From positions 1-64,000 of the forward strand of contig NZ_JAEVHL010000014.1 of assembly GCF_016803395.1 (NCBI RefSeq): a DNA stretch of 64,000 nucleotides. Direction: 5' to 3'. The stretch is from Micromonospora tarensis (lineage in GTDB: Bacteria > Actinomycetota > Actinomycetes > Mycobacteriales > Micromonosporaceae). The notes beneath the pieces were generated by a model. The model ran no database searches and was not told where the DNA came from. It saw nothing but the letters and a program-made list of their open reading frames with translations. How positions within the stretch are numbered: position 1 is the stretch's first letter; the number at the start of each line of letters is the position of its first letter. The translations under genes were made by a program, and so were the position numbers. Below, piece after piece: positions 9,176 to 18,530 of the stretch.

Positions 9176-10080
9176 TCAGCCGACGTCGGCCTGGCCGAGA
9201 CGCCAGTAGCCCATGAAGGCCACCGCCCGCCGGTCCAGCCCGCGCTCGGCGACCAGGTGTCGGCGCAGGGTGCGGATGACACCGGCCTCCCCGGCCAGCC
9301 ACGCGTACAGCGGCACCGAGGCGACCACGTCGGGGACCTCCCACAGGATCTCGGCGTCCACGTCCACGTCCGGGACGGCCTGCGCGACCTCGGACGCGGC
9401 CGGGGTCAGCAGTTCCCCCGCCGCGGCGGCGACCGCCGGCACCAGCCGACTGCCCGGCCCGTGCAGCCCTCGGGGCAGCCACCGGACCTCGACGCCGGGG
9501 GGCGTGACCAGCGGCAACACGTCGTCGGCGGTGGGCACCTCGAGCAGGACCACGCCCCGGGCGTCGAGCGGGAGCCGTTCGCAGATGGCGCTGATCGCCG
9601 GAACGCAGTCTCGTCACCGGCCAGCAGCAGGCTGTCCCCCGTCGACGGTCGAAACTCGACCCCGCCGTGGTTGCCGTGGTAGCCGGCGTCCGGGCCGACG
9701 AGGGCGATCTCGTCGCCGACCCTCGCCCGCCGAGCCCAGCGCGTCGCCGGGCCGCCGTCGCCGTGCAGCACCAGGTCGACGTCGACCTCGGCCAGGTGCG
9801 GCCGGACCGCCCGCACGGTGTACGTGCGCACCGGGTTGCGCAGGTGCTCCGGCCGGGCCCGCCACGTCGGGTACCAGTCGGCGCCGCCCGGCAGGTTCAC
9901 CCCGTGCTGACCGGGCAGCGGCAGCGCCAGTTTGATCCGCTGGTCGTACCCGTTGTCGGCGAAGCGGTCGAGGTCGGCGCCGGTGAAGGTCACCCGGGTG
10001 AAGGACGGGCTGAGTCGGCGTACCGCGGCGACGGTGACGGTGAACACGCGCCACGGGGCGATGGGCAGGGTCTCGGTCAT
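9176..10080 (-). pseudogene. Siderophore-interacting FAD-binding protein (ferric-siderophore reductase), frameshifted
   Basis: Residues from MTETLPIAPWRVFTVTVAAV through RTYTVRAV, the FAD-binding R-x-Y-T/S motif, to LLLAGDETA are in one frame. The rest ([20 protein letters not shown] to [12 protein letters not shown]) is in another. One base is missing near 9601-9603. The repaired protein has 301 residues, normal for SIP/ViuB enzymes, which release iron in the cytoplasm by reducing ferric siderophores. The C-terminal YWRxG motif is characteristic. An iron box lies 34 bp upstream of the start, so expression should rise under iron starvation through an IdeR/DmdR-type repressor. The lesion may be sequencing error. 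Confidence 0.85.
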
Positions 10081-10113
10081 GGTGCCTCTCTCGGATCGGC
10101 CGGCAGCTACCGA

Positions 10114-10132
10114 TGAGGTTAGGCTAACCTAA
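10114..10132 (-). promoter_or_regulatory. Iron box (DtxR/IdeR/DmdR-type operator)
   Basis: TGAGGTTAGGCTAACCTAA matches the actinobacterial iron box TTAGGTTAGSCTAACCTAA in 17 of 19 positions, and AGGTTAGGCTAACCT is nearly palindromic. It sits 34 bp upstream of the siderophore-interacting protein gene and about 96 bp upstream of the divergent AfsR-type regulator, which it might also affect. Confidence 0.85.
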
Positions 10133-10227
10133 CGAAATGCCGGTGTGTCAAGCCGCCCGCGCTGCGGCGACCAGCTCACCGGACCGCTGACCGTCGAGGT
10201 CGTGCGCACGTGGGGGATGCTGGTTCC

Positions 10228-13200
10228 GTGCAGATCACCACCCTCGGTCCAGTCGCTGTCGACGGTCAGCCCGTGCGGGGTGAACGGCTCGCGGCGGTGG
10301 TCCGCGCGCTCGTCGAAGCGCGGGGACGAGCGATCTCCACGCCCCGGTTGGTGGACGCGGTGTGGGACGGCGCGCCGCCGGACGACGCGACCGGCGCCGT
10401 CCAGGCGCTGGTGTCCCGGGTACGCCGTCTCGGGTTGCCGGTGCTCGCCGTGCCGGGCGGATACCGCCTGCCCGCCGAGGAGGTCACCGTCGACGCGGTC
10501 GAGGCGCGGACGCTGGTCGACCGGGCGCGGATCGTGCTCCAGGGCGGCGACGCAGGTGCCGCCCGCGCCCTGGCCGACCAGGCGCGGGCCCTGTTTCCCG
10601 AGGTGCCGGAGCTGGTCACCACCGAGGACACCCGCCTGTTCGCGGACGTGGTCGCGCTGCGCGCCCGGGCGGCACTCGCCGGTGCGGGCCCGTTCGACGA
10701 GGTCGACCTTGGCCGGCTGGTGGCGCGTACCCCGCCGGACGAGCCGTCCGCCGCGCTGCTCGTGCGGGTGCTCGCCGCCCAGGGGCGGGAGGCCGAGCGC
10801 TGGAGGTGGTCGAGCGGCTCCGCACCGACCTCGCCGACCGGTACGGCGCCGACCCGTCACCCGTGATCACCGAGGTTCACCTGGCGCTGCTCCGCGGTGA
10901 GCTCACCGCCGCGACCGGCACGGCGCCGCCCCGGCACCCGGCACGGATCGCGCTGCCCGCCGCGTGGCGCCGCCCCCTGACCACCCTCGTCGGGCGGGAA
11001 CGTGACGTCGAGACCGTCACCGACGCGCTCGCCGAGACACCAGTGGTGACGATCGTGGCGACCGGCGGGGCGGGCAAGACCCGACTCGCGGCCGAGGTGA
11101 CCAGGCGCGCGGCGGCGGCCGGGCAGGCGGTCCGCGTGGTCGAACTCGCCGGCCTGCGGTCACCCCACGAGGTGCTGCCCACCGTCCTGGCCGCCCTCGG
11201 CGGGGCGGACACCACGCCGACCGGCGGCAACCTCGGTCTGGAACGGCGGGTTCTCAACCCGGAGGAGCGCCTGCGCGCGGTGGCGCCGGACCTCGACGGG
11301 CTGGTGGTGCTGGACAACTGCGAGCACGTGCTCGACGCGGTGGCCGTCGTCGTCGCGGACCTGATCGCGGTGACGAGCGCGGACGTCGCGGTGCTCGCCA
11401 CGAGCCGGGCCCCGCTGGGCCTGGCCGGCGAACGGGTGCACCGACTGACCACGTTGCCGGACGCCGACGCGCTCGCCCTGATCCAGTCCCGGGCACGGGC
11501 GGGCGGCGCGGTGCCGACCTGGGACGCCGAACGGGCGCTCGCCCTGTGCCACCGGCTCGACAACCTGCCGTTGGCGCTCGAACTGGCCGCCGCGCGACTG
11601 CGCCACATGCCGATCGACGACGTGTTCGCCGGACTGATCGACCGGTTCGCCCTGCTCGACGACGCGCTACGCGGCCTGCCCGAGCGGCACGCGAGCCTGT
11701 GGACGATGGTCGACTGGAGTCGTGAACTGCTCGCGCCCGCCGACCGTGAGCTGCTCCAGCGGGTGGCGGTCATCCCCGCCGCGTTCACCGCGGACCTCGC
11801 CGCCTCGGTCGCCCGGCACCCGGACGTCCGACGCGGTCTGGCGACGCTCGTCGAACAGTCCCTGCTGACCCTGGTCGAGGGGGAGGGCCCGCCGCGCTAC
11901 CGGATGCTCGAAACCGTCCGCGAGTACGGGGAGGCCCGCCTCGACCAGACCGGCGACCGGGAACCGGCCATGGCCGGCCTGGTCGACTGGGCGCGAACCG
12001 AAGCCGTGACGCTCGCCGGCCGGTTCGTCGGCCCCGGCCAGGTCGCGGCGCTCAACCGCTGTGCCGCCCAGCAGGACAACCTGGTCGCCGCGCTGCGTTG
12101 GTCGCTCGCCACCGACGACGAGCCGGGCGCGATCGACGTCGCCGCCGCGCTGTTCCACCTCTGGTCCGTGCGGGGTCTGCACCTGGAGGTCCTCGGCTGG
12201 GCGCGGGGCCTGCTGCACGTCGACGAGCCACCGCGGCGGCGACACTCGGCGATCCTGCGCGGTGGGTCCACCCGACGCCCCCTGCCGGACGCCGACCGGC
12301 TCGTGCACACCTGCCTGCTGATCGGGGTCAACGCCGGCATCAGCGGTGACCTCCGGCTCGCCGTCATCGCCCGCCGAGGGCTGCGGGCAGCCCTCGCCGA
12401 ACGGTCCGGCGAGGTGTCGGCCCGGCAGTCCGCGCTCGCCACGGCGTTGCCCGGCTTCGACACGGCGGAGCCGGAGCGGTCCATGAAGGGCGCCGCCGAG
12501 CTGATCGCGCACCCGGACCCGTACGTCCAGGGGATCGGCTACTTCGCCCGCGCCGCCGTTCGGGAGAACGCCGGCTCTCCCGAGGCGTCGGTGGTCGACG
12601 CCGAGCAGGCGTACCGCCGTTTCGAGGCGGTCGGTGACCACTGGCTGATGGCGATGGCGGCGGGAGTCGTCGGGCAGTTCCTGACTCCGCGCGGCGGTGC
12701 CCGGGCGACCCACTGGTTGACCCTCAGCATCCAGCACATGGAGGTGATCGGGGCGGCGCAGGACGCCCGCTCGATCCGGATCCGGCTGGATGTGCAGCTC
12801 GCGCTGGCTGGTGACCGGGAGGCCGAGCGGCGACTCGCCGACACGGCGGTCGCGGGCGAGGCCGAGGAGATGGACATCGCGCAGGCCCGGCTCGGGCTGG
12901 CCCACCTCGCCTGGCAGCGTGAACGCTACGACGAGGCACTCGGCCACGCCGAGGGGGTGACCAGGGTGCTGGCCGGGTGGACCGGCGCGCCGCCGCAGCC
13001 GCGCGTCATCTTCCGGGTCGCGGTGGCCGTCCTACGGTTGCGGTTGGGGCAGGTGCGGCACGGGTCGGAGCCGGCCGGCCACGCCGCCGCCACCGGGTTG
13101 CTGGCGCTGGCCCGGGACGAGGCGCTCGGCTCCAACGACCTGCCGGTGATCGGGGCCTGGGCGTTGGGCGGCGCCGACCTCGCGGCGCACCGGGGCGAGG

Positions 13201-13406
13201 TGGCAGCCGCCCGGGAACTGTGCGTGCTCGGGTCGCGGATCGGCGGCCACGTCGGGACGTTCTTCCCACCCGGGAACGGCGAACGGCTCACCGCCGCCCT
13301 CGGCAGCGAGGAGCAGCGTGAGCCGTTGTCGGCCGCGTGGCGCGAGCGGCCGGTCGCCGTCGTGGTCGCCCGCATCCGCGAGGTGATGGACGACCTGCTG
13401 AGCTAG
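10228..13406 (+). pseudogene. AfsR-type regulator: winged helix, BTAD, NB-ARC ATPase, TPR; frameshifted
   Basis: The GTG at 10228 begins VQITTLGPVAVDGQPVRGER, the start of an OmpR-like DNA-binding domain (about 1-90). A BTAD helical domain follows (about 95-200). The frame then breaks: GREAE continues as LEVVERLRTDLADRYGADPS only if one G is added near 10796-10798. The following STAND ATPase has Walker A TGGAGKTRLA and Walker B LDGLVVLDNCEHVLD. The C-terminal 500 residues are TPR-like helical repeats. Repaired length is 1059 residues. These proteins activate secondary-metabolite or stress genes as nucleotide-switched oligomers. No biosynthetic cluster is adjacent. It converges on the ABC permease with interlocked stop codons. 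Confidence 0.85.
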
Positions 13407-14230
13407 ATCTTCCTGCGGTACGCGCGCAGCGCCAGTGGCATGAACACCGCCACGAAGCCGGCGCACCAGGCGAGCGTCCACCACACGTGCGAGTTCAGTG
13501 GTGTGCCGAGGAACAGTCCGCGCACCGATGCCACCAGGTGGGTCATCGGGTTGACGTCCACGAACGCCCGCATCCAACCAGGCAGCGTGTCGGCGGCGAC
13601 GAACACGTTCGACGCGAAGCTCAGCGGCATGATCAGCGCGAACATCACGCCCTGCACGGCACCCGGGGTACGTACCTTCATCGACACGTAGACCGGCAGC
13701 CAGCTCAAACAGAGCGCGAACAGCACCGCGAGCAGACACCCGGCGACCGCCCGGAACAGGTCGGTGTCGATCCGGAAACCCATCAGATAGCCGATCGCGA
13801 GGGTGGTGACCGAGACGATCACGTACCGGACCACGTCGCCGAGGACCGCGCCGAGCAGAGGTGCGGAGCGGGGGATCGGCATCGACCGGAACCGGTCGAA
13901 GATGCCCTTGGCGATGTCGGTGTTGAGGTTGACGCCGATCGCGATGGCGCCGGTGGCGATGGTCTGCACCAGGATGCCGGGCAGCAGGAACTGAAGGTAG
14001 TCGTGTGTCGAACCGGCGACCGCGCCGCCGAAGACGTACACGAAGATGATGAGGAACAGCACCGGCTGCAACGTGACGTCGATGAGCGCCTCGGGTGTTC
14101 GCCAGGTCTTGATGAGGCTGCGCTTGGCGAGCGCCAACGAGTGCCGGACCAGCCGGAACGGCCGTGGGTTCGGCACGGAGCTGGTCAGCCCACGGCCGCT
14201 GGTCGGTGCCGCGTCGATCACTGTGCTCAT
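13403..14230 (-). CDS. ABC-2 type permease, DrrB-like
   Basis: This 275-residue protein has six predicted membrane segments (such as PVLFLIIFVYVFGGAVAG and FVAVFMPLALRAYRR). Its ABC-2 signature region is NTDIAKGIFDRFRSMPIPRS, as in the DrrB daunorubicin-resistance permeases. It should form the membrane channel with the ATPase encoded just upstream, the two genes overlapping by ATGA. The stop codon overlaps the stop of the convergent AfsR-type gene, leaving no room for a terminator between them. Confidence 0.9.
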   Translation of the reverse strand: MSTVIDAAPTSGRGLTSSVPNPRPFRLVRHSLALAKRSLIKTWRTPEALIDVTLQPVLFLIIFVYVFGGAVAGSTHDYLQFLLPGILVQTIATGAIAIGVNLNTDIAKGIFDRFRSMPIPRSAPLLGAVLGDVVRYVIVSVTTLAIGYLMGFRIDTDLFRAVAGCLLAVLFALCLSWLPVYVSMKVRTPGAVQGVMFALIMPLSFASNVFVAADTLPGWMRAFVDVNPMTHLVASVRGLFLGTPLNSHVWWTLAWCAGFVAVFMPLALRAYRRKI

Positions 14231-15207
14231 GCCGCGACCTCCGTGGGGCGGGTGGTGTCGTCGTCGGATGCGGTGCGTCCGGTGAGGGTGAAGAAGACCT
14301 CGTCGAGGCTCGGCAGGTGCAGGGAGAGTTCGGTGACCGCGATGCCGGCCGTGGCGAACCGCGCGACGCTCTCGGTCAGGGCCGTGTCGTCGGTGACCGG
14401 CACCGCGAGCACACCCTTGCGGATCTCGTCGGCCTGCCCGCCGGAGCCGACCCGGGTCAGGATCTCGGCGGTTCGGGGCAGGTGCGCCGGGTCCGCCGGC
14501 CGGACCTCGAGGGTCTGCCCGCCGACCACCCGCTTGAGCCCGTCGGGGGTGTCGTGCGCGATGACCCGGCCGTGGTCGATCACCGTGATCGCGTCGGCGA
14601 GGGCGTCGGCCTCCTCCAGGTACTGCGTGGTGAGCAGCACCGTCGAGCCGTTACGGACCAGCGAGCGGACCACGTCCCACATGTCCTCGCGCTTGGCCGG
14701 GTCGAGCCCGGTCGTCGGCTCGTCCAGAAAGATCACGTCGGGAGACCCGACGAGGCTGGCGGCCAGGTCCAGCCGCCGTCGCATGCCACCGGAGTAGGTC
14801 TTGGCCGGCCGGTTCGCGGCGTCGGTCAGGTCGAACCAGTCGAGGAGTTCGGCTGCTCGTCGTCGCGCGCCAGCACGGCCCAGCTCCAGCAGGGTGCCGA
14901 ACAGCTCCAGGTTCTGCCGCCCGGTCAGGTCCTCGTCGACCGAGGCGTACTGGCCGGTGAGCCCGATGCTCTGCCGAACGCGTTCGGCGTCCCGAACCAC
15001 GTCGAACCCGCCGATCCGGGCGGTGCCACCGTCCGGGGTCAGGAGGGTGGAGAGGATGCGGACGGCGGTGGTCTTGCCGGCGCCATTGGGCCCGAGCACG
15101 CCGAGCACCGACCCCCGGGGGACGGCAAGGTCGACCCCCCGCAAGGCCCTCGTCCTCCCGAAGGTCTTCACCAGGCCCTCGGCCTCGATCACCAGATCAG
15201 CTGTCAT
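14227..15207 (-). CDS. ABC exporter ATP-binding protein, DrrA-like
   Basis: The start at 15207 (MTADLVIEAEGLVKTFGRTR) gives 326 residues. Walker A is GPNGAGKTT, the signature is YSGGMRRRLDLA, and Walker B is VIFLDEPTTGLD. A C-terminal extension of about 80 residues, ending in LPSLDEVFFTLTG, is diagnostic of the DrrA/CcmA drug-resistance group. With the downstream permease it should export a hydrophobic compound. A degenerate MerR-type promoter dyad lies about 85 bp upstream, suggesting inducible expression. A longer reading from 15258 adds residues unlike the family and is not favoured. Confidence 0.9.
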   Translation of the reverse strand: MTADLVIEAEGLVKTFGRTRALRGVDLAVPRGSVLGVLGPNGAGKTTAVRILSTLLTPDGGTARIGGFDVVRDAERVRQSIGLTGQYASVDEDLTGRQNLELFGTLLELGRAGARRRAAELLDWFDLTDAANRPAKTYSGGMRRRLDLAASLVGSPDVIFLDEPTTGLDPAKREDMWDVVRSLVRNGSTVLLTTQYLEEADALADAITVIDHGRVIAHDTPDGLKRVVGGQTLEVRPADPAHLPRTAEILTRVGSGGQADEIRKGVLAVPVTDDTALTESVARFATAGIAVTELSLHLPSLDEVFFTLTGRTASDDDTTRPTEVAA

Positions 15208-15289
15208 GCGAACAGCCTGCACCGGTCGGCTGACACCGCCCCGACACGGCACCGACACGGGCTGACAGGTTCATGTCGGACCCTGGAAC

Positions 15290-15308
15290 CGTCAAGCCAG
15301 GTTGAGGT
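15290..15308 (-). promoter_or_regulatory. Degenerate MerR-type promoter dyad before the DrrA-like gene
   Basis: GTCAA-GCCAGG-TTGAGG, with a near TTCACC -35 region and CAGGGT -10 region on the minus strand, aligns with the clearer site at 15965-15986 except for one extra base. It probably drives the ABC exporter operon. It may be weak or partly decayed. Confidence 0.4.
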
Positions 15309-15407
15309 GAACGCGGTAGGTATGCCTGCGGGGCATATTCATGACTCACCGGCATACCGCTCATCGGGGTGCCGCGTTCCGGTCTGTCGACTGCCCGACG
15401 CACAGAT

Positions 15408-15438
15408 CGGCCGGGCCCTGTCCGAGGGAGTCCGGCCG
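15408..15438 (-). terminator. Imperfect terminator hairpin after the MarR gene
   Basis: CGGCCGGGC pairs with GTCCGGCCG around a short mismatched loop, directly below the MarR stop codon. Its sequence and setting resemble the perfect hairpin at 16037-16070, as if copied from it. Confidence 0.45.
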
Positions 15439-15444
15439 GCGCGG

Positions 15445-15912
15445 TCAGATTGCGGGACCACCCGTGTTCCGGATCATCTGGCGGAGGACCTTCAGGGTCG
15501 TCACGTAGTCGGCGTCGTCAACGCCGTGGTGGATGCGGGCCCGGATCTCCGGGGCGTGTTGTTTGAGATCGACGCGAGCCCGCTCGCCCGCCTCGGTGAT
15601 CCACAACCGCCCCTGGTCGTCTCGGGTCAGCCAACCGCGATCCAGCAGGACGCCGGCCTCGGCCTCAAGGTCGTCCTCGGACCTCAGGTAGGTGCTCGTC
15701 GCCAGCTCCAGCTCGGTCACGGTCATGCCGTGACCATCGGCGGAGATGTCGTTGCCCGAGAGGTTGCGGAGCAACCAGAACTGGGGCTGGGTGAAGTCGA
15801 ACTCGACATGCCGGGCACGCGTGAAGGCGATGAGGGCCTCGTACGCCACGCCGGTCCAGTACGCGGCGGGCTGGGCCGCCAGTTCGGCGTCAGAGAGGTG
15901 CGCGGGTGCCAC
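15445..15912 (-). CDS. MarR-like winged-helix regulator
   Basis: This 155-residue protein begins at a GTG (15912) with GAGGAGG 11 bases upstream. The helical N-terminus (YWTGVAYEALIAFTRARHVE) and a winged helix with TQPQFWLLRNLSGN, a poorly conserved recognition helix, and the wing DRGWLTRDDQGRLWITEAGE are MarR-like. It stands alone between two transcription units that share promoter and terminator motifs with it. Its promoter has the 19-bp spacer typical of MerR-controlled promoters, so it is probably itself controlled by an absent MerR protein. Ligand and targets unknown; the DrrAB operon is a possible target. Confidence 0.72.
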   Translation of the reverse strand: MAPAHLSDAELAAQPAAYWTGVAYEALIAFTRARHVEFDFTQPQFWLLRNLSGNDISADGHGMTVTELELATSTYLRSEDDLEAEAGVLLDRGWLTRDDQGRLWITEAGERARVDLKQHAPEIRARIHHGVDDADYVTTLKVLRQMIRNTGGPAI

Positions 15913-15957
15913 GGGGGATGCCTCCTCGCAGAGATTGCCGGTGATTGCCTGTGCGCG

Positions 15958-15988
15958 ACCCTAGGACCTCAAGTCGTGTTGAGGTCAA
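15958..15988 (-). promoter_or_regulatory. MerR-type promoter of the MarR gene
   Basis: On the minus strand, TTGACC (15988-15983) and TAGGGT (15963-15958) are separated by 19 bp. Between and over them lies a perfect dyad with arms GACCTCAA and TTGAGGTC around a 6-bp centre (15965-15986). The over-long spacer and the CCTCAA-N6-TTGAGG dyad are hallmarks of promoters switched by MerR-family activators, including SoxR-like ones. Confidence 0.7.
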
Positions 15989-16036
15989 TGCGGCGGGGGT
16001 GTGGCCCCCGGTCTGTTGACCGCCGACCGGGCACAG

Positions 16037-16070
16037 ACCGGCCGGGCTCCTCACGAGGAGCCCGGCCGGT
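16037..16070 (-). terminator. Strong terminator hairpin after the methyltransferase gene
   Basis: A perfect 15-bp stem, arms ACCGGCCGGGCTCCT and AGGAGCCCGGCCGGT, closes a CACG loop about 108 bp below the methyltransferase stop. The region 16081-16177 before it shows no gene. Confidence 0.75.
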
Positions 16071-16177
16071 GCGGTCGACGCCTCCGTAGCGCTGTCCGGC
16101 TCAGCGGGGGGCGTGCTGCGGCGGGAGAGGTACGAAATCGGCGCGACCGCTCTCCGCGCGGTGGTCCACCCGACCGT

Positions 16178-16981
16178 TCAGCCCGGCAGTCGACCCCGCG
16201 TGGAGACGAAGTGGTACGACATGACAGCGAACCCGGGGTCCTGGAGCAACCGCCGGAAGGCGCTCAGCTGGTTCGGCGACAGCCCGGCGGCGAGCAGGTC
16301 CGGCTCCAACTGCCGCGAGTTGGTCTCGTAGAGCGATGTTCCGGTCGAGCCGCCGGCCCAGCTCTGCGAGTGGGTGATGGTGTCCAGTTCGGTCAGACCG
16401 GCCAGGGCCATCTCGGTGTGCACGTCCTGCGCCCAGCCGAGGTCGGCGCCGTGGTCCTCCAGGACACCCATCATCACGTCCATCACCTGCGCGAAGAGCT
16501 TCGCGGCGTCATCGCTGGGCGCGGTCAGCACCCGCTGTGGCACTGTGCAGTCGAACTCCTCGACCACCAGCCACCCACCGGGGGCCAGCGCGCCGCTGAG
16601 GGTGCGGAGCACCCGTCGTCGATCCGGGAGGTGCAGCAGCAGCAGCCGGGCATGGATCAGGTCGAACGCGTCCCCGGGTGGCGGTTCGGTGCGCACGTCG
16701 TGCCGGCGTACGTGCAGGTTCTCCTCGGCCACCAGGTGGGTGGGGTCGATGTCGGTGGCCAGCACGTGACCCTCGTCGCCGACCGCGCGGGCGATCCGCC
16801 GGGCCATCGAGCCGCCACCCGCGCCGACCTCCCAGCAGGTCGCGCCCGCGCGCAGCACCGGGCGGGCCAGACGGCGGGTCGTGATCGGATCCAGGAAGGA
16901 CTCCAGCGCGTGCATCTGGGGAACGGCGTCCGGCGCGCCGTTGTCGAACGTGTACGCGCCATCGCGCTCAACGGTTGTCAT
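16178..16981 (-). CDS. Class I SAM-dependent methyltransferase
   Basis: This 267-residue protein has the SAM-binding motif I as CWEVGAGGGSMARRIA, an acidic motif II as VLATDIDPTHL, motif post-II FDLIHARLLLLHLPDRRRVL, and LAPGGWLVVEEFDC as motif IV. The fold is complete and of normal size. The family methylates small molecules, but the acceptor cannot be told. It is downstream of a divergence-free gap from the LivF gene (32 bp between the LivF stop and this start), so read-through from the liv operon is possible. A strong hairpin ends the unit. Confidence 0.82.
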   Translation of the reverse strand: MTTVERDGAYTFDNGAPDAVPQMHALESFLDPITTRRLARPVLRAGATCWEVGAGGGSMARRIARAVGDEGHVLATDIDPTHLVAEENLHVRRHDVRTEPPPGDAFDLIHARLLLLHLPDRRRVLRTLSGALAPGGWLVVEEFDCTVPQRVLTAPSDDAAKLFAQVMDVMMGVLEDHGADLGWAQDVHTEMALAGLTELDTITHSQSWAGGSTGTSLYETNSRQLEPDLLAAGLSPNQLSAFRRLLQDPGFAVMSYHFVSTRGRLPG

Positions 16982-17013
16982 CGGTGTCTACCTCTCCGAG
17001 AAGGGTCGGGTGA

Positions 17014-17787
17014 CTACGGGGTGTCGGCCCAGAGCCGTGGGGCCGGCTGGTCGGCCGGGGGCGGGGGGACGGCGGCGGCGACGCTCAACATCGCCGCCAG
17101 TGGGGCCGGATCGAGGCGGGCCTCGGCGGTCGGTCGGTCGTAGACGACCCGGCCGTACTCCAGCACCGCCACCCGGTCCGCGATCTCGATCGCGTGCTGG
17201 AGTTGCTGCTCCACGAGCAGCACGGTCAGGCCGTCGGCGGCGAGACCGTTCACCAGCTCACGGACCCGCGCCGCCAGGTCGGGTGAGAGCCCTTCACACG
17301 GTTCGTCGAGCAGCAGTACCCGGGGTTGGCCGAGCAGCGCCCGGGCTATCGCCAGCATCTGCTGCTCGCCGCCGGACAGCTCGCAGCCACGGTGTCGCAG
17401 CCGCACCGCCAGTCTCGGCAGCAGTTCGAGGGTCCGGTCGACCGTCCAGCCCTCGCCGCCGGAGGTGCGGGCCCGCCACGGCGCCGCCGCCAGATGCAGG
17501 TGCTCGGCCACTGTCAACCGGGAGAAGACCCGCCGGCCCTGCGGGACGAGACCGACGCCGGACTGGGCGATCCGGTGCGGCTGTCGGCCGGCCACCTGCA
17601 CGCCGCCGATCTCGATGCGACCGCTGGCGGCCCGCACCAGCCCGGCGATGGTGTGCACGAGCGTGCTCTTGCCCGCGCCGTTGCGGCCCACCACGGCCTG
17701 GATGCTGCCCGGTCGCACCCGCAGGCTGACCTCGTGCAGCACGATCCCCCCGGCGTAGCCGGCGCAGAGTCGGTCCACAGACAACAT
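17014..17787 (-). CDS. livF: HAAT-family ABC transporter ATPase (LivF-like)
   Basis: The start at 17787 overlaps the preceding LivG stop by ATGA and gives 257 residues. Walker A is GRNGAGKST, the signature is ELSGGEQQMLAIARALLG, and Walker B is VLLLDEPCEGLSPD, all as in LivF. The C-terminal part has the LLVEQQLQHAIEIADRVAVL block. It is the last gene of the LivK-H-M-G-F series and powers uptake of an amino acid, urea-like or related amide; the ligand depends on LivK. The long open frame running further upstream is an artefact of GC bias. Confidence 0.88.
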   Translation of the reverse strand: MLSVDRLCAGYAGGIVLHEVSLRVRPGSIQAVVGRNGAGKSTLVHTIAGLVRAASGRIEIGGVQVAGRQPHRIAQSGVGLVPQGRRVFSRLTVAEHLHLAAAPWRARTSGGEGWTVDRTLELLPRLAVRLRHRGCELSGGEQQMLAIARALLGQPRVLLLDEPCEGLSPDLAARVRELVNGLAADGLTVLLVEQQLQHAIEIADRVAVLEYGRVVYDRPTAEARLDPAPLAAMLSVAAAVPPPPADQPAPRLWADTP

Positions 17788-18530
17788 CAGGCCACCCCAT
17801 CGGCGTAGGCCTGCCGCACCAGCGGCGAGGTACGGATCTCGTCCGGAGTGCCGGCGGCCAACGTCTGGCCGTCGCGCAGGACGCTTACCGCGTCGGAGAG
17901 GGCGTACACCAGGTCCAGTCGATGTTCGACAAGCAGCACCGCGACCGCTCTGGGTAGCGCCTGGAGCACCTCGACCAGCCGGCCCACCTCGACGGCGGAC
18001 AGCCCGGCGGCCGGTTCGTCGAGGAGCAGCAGGCGGGGGCGACCGGCGAGGGCCATCGCGATCTCCAACTGGCGTCGTTGCCCGTGTGCGAGATGCCCGG
18101 CGGGCACCGTCGCGAGGTCGGCGAGGCCCAGCTGCTCCAGCAACGCGCCCGCCCGGTGCCGCGCGGCGCGCCGACGTCGGCCCGGCCACCACCCAGGGTC
18201 CGCAGTGACCCGTGGCAGCGCGGCCACCACGACGTTCTCCGTCGCGGTGAGCGTCGGGAAGACCGCTGGCCGCTGGTGGATGCGGTTGATGCCCCGGCGG
18301 GCCCGGGCCGCCGGGCCGAGCCGGCTGACGTTCCGTCCGGCGAAGCGCACAGTGCCGCGCTGCGGCTTCGTGGCACCGGCGATCACATTGAGCAGGGTGG
18401 TCTTGCCGGCACCGTTGGGACCGATCAGGGCGTGCCGCTGACCGTCGTGGACGCACAGGTCCACGCCGTCCAGCGCGGCGAGTGAGCCGTACCGCACGGT
18501 GACCTCCTCGGCGCTCAGCAGGCAGGTCAT
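17787..18530 (-). CDS. livG: HAAT-family ABC transporter ATPase (LivG-like)
   Basis: This 247-residue protein has Walker A GPNGAGKTT, signature LAHGQRRQLEIAMALAGRPR (LSGGQ replaced by LAHGQ, common in LivG) and Walker B LLLLDEPAAGLSAVE. The start at 18530 overlaps the LivM stop by ATGA. It is somewhat shorter than typical LivG because the insert after the Q-loop is reduced. It pairs with LivF as the second nucleotide-binding subunit at the inner face of the membrane. Confidence 0.87.
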   Translation of the reverse strand: MTCLLSAEEVTVRYGSLAALDGVDLCVHDGQRHALIGPNGAGKTTLLNVIAGATKPQRGTVRFAGRNVSRLGPAARARRGINRIHQRPAVFPTLTATENVVVAALPRVTADPGWWPGRRRRAARHRAGALLEQLGLADLATVPAGHLAHGQRRQLEIAMALAGRPRLLLLDEPAAGLSAVEVGRLVEVLQALPRAVAVLLVEHRLDLVYALSDAVSVLRDGQTLAAGTPDEIRTSPLVRQAYADGVA

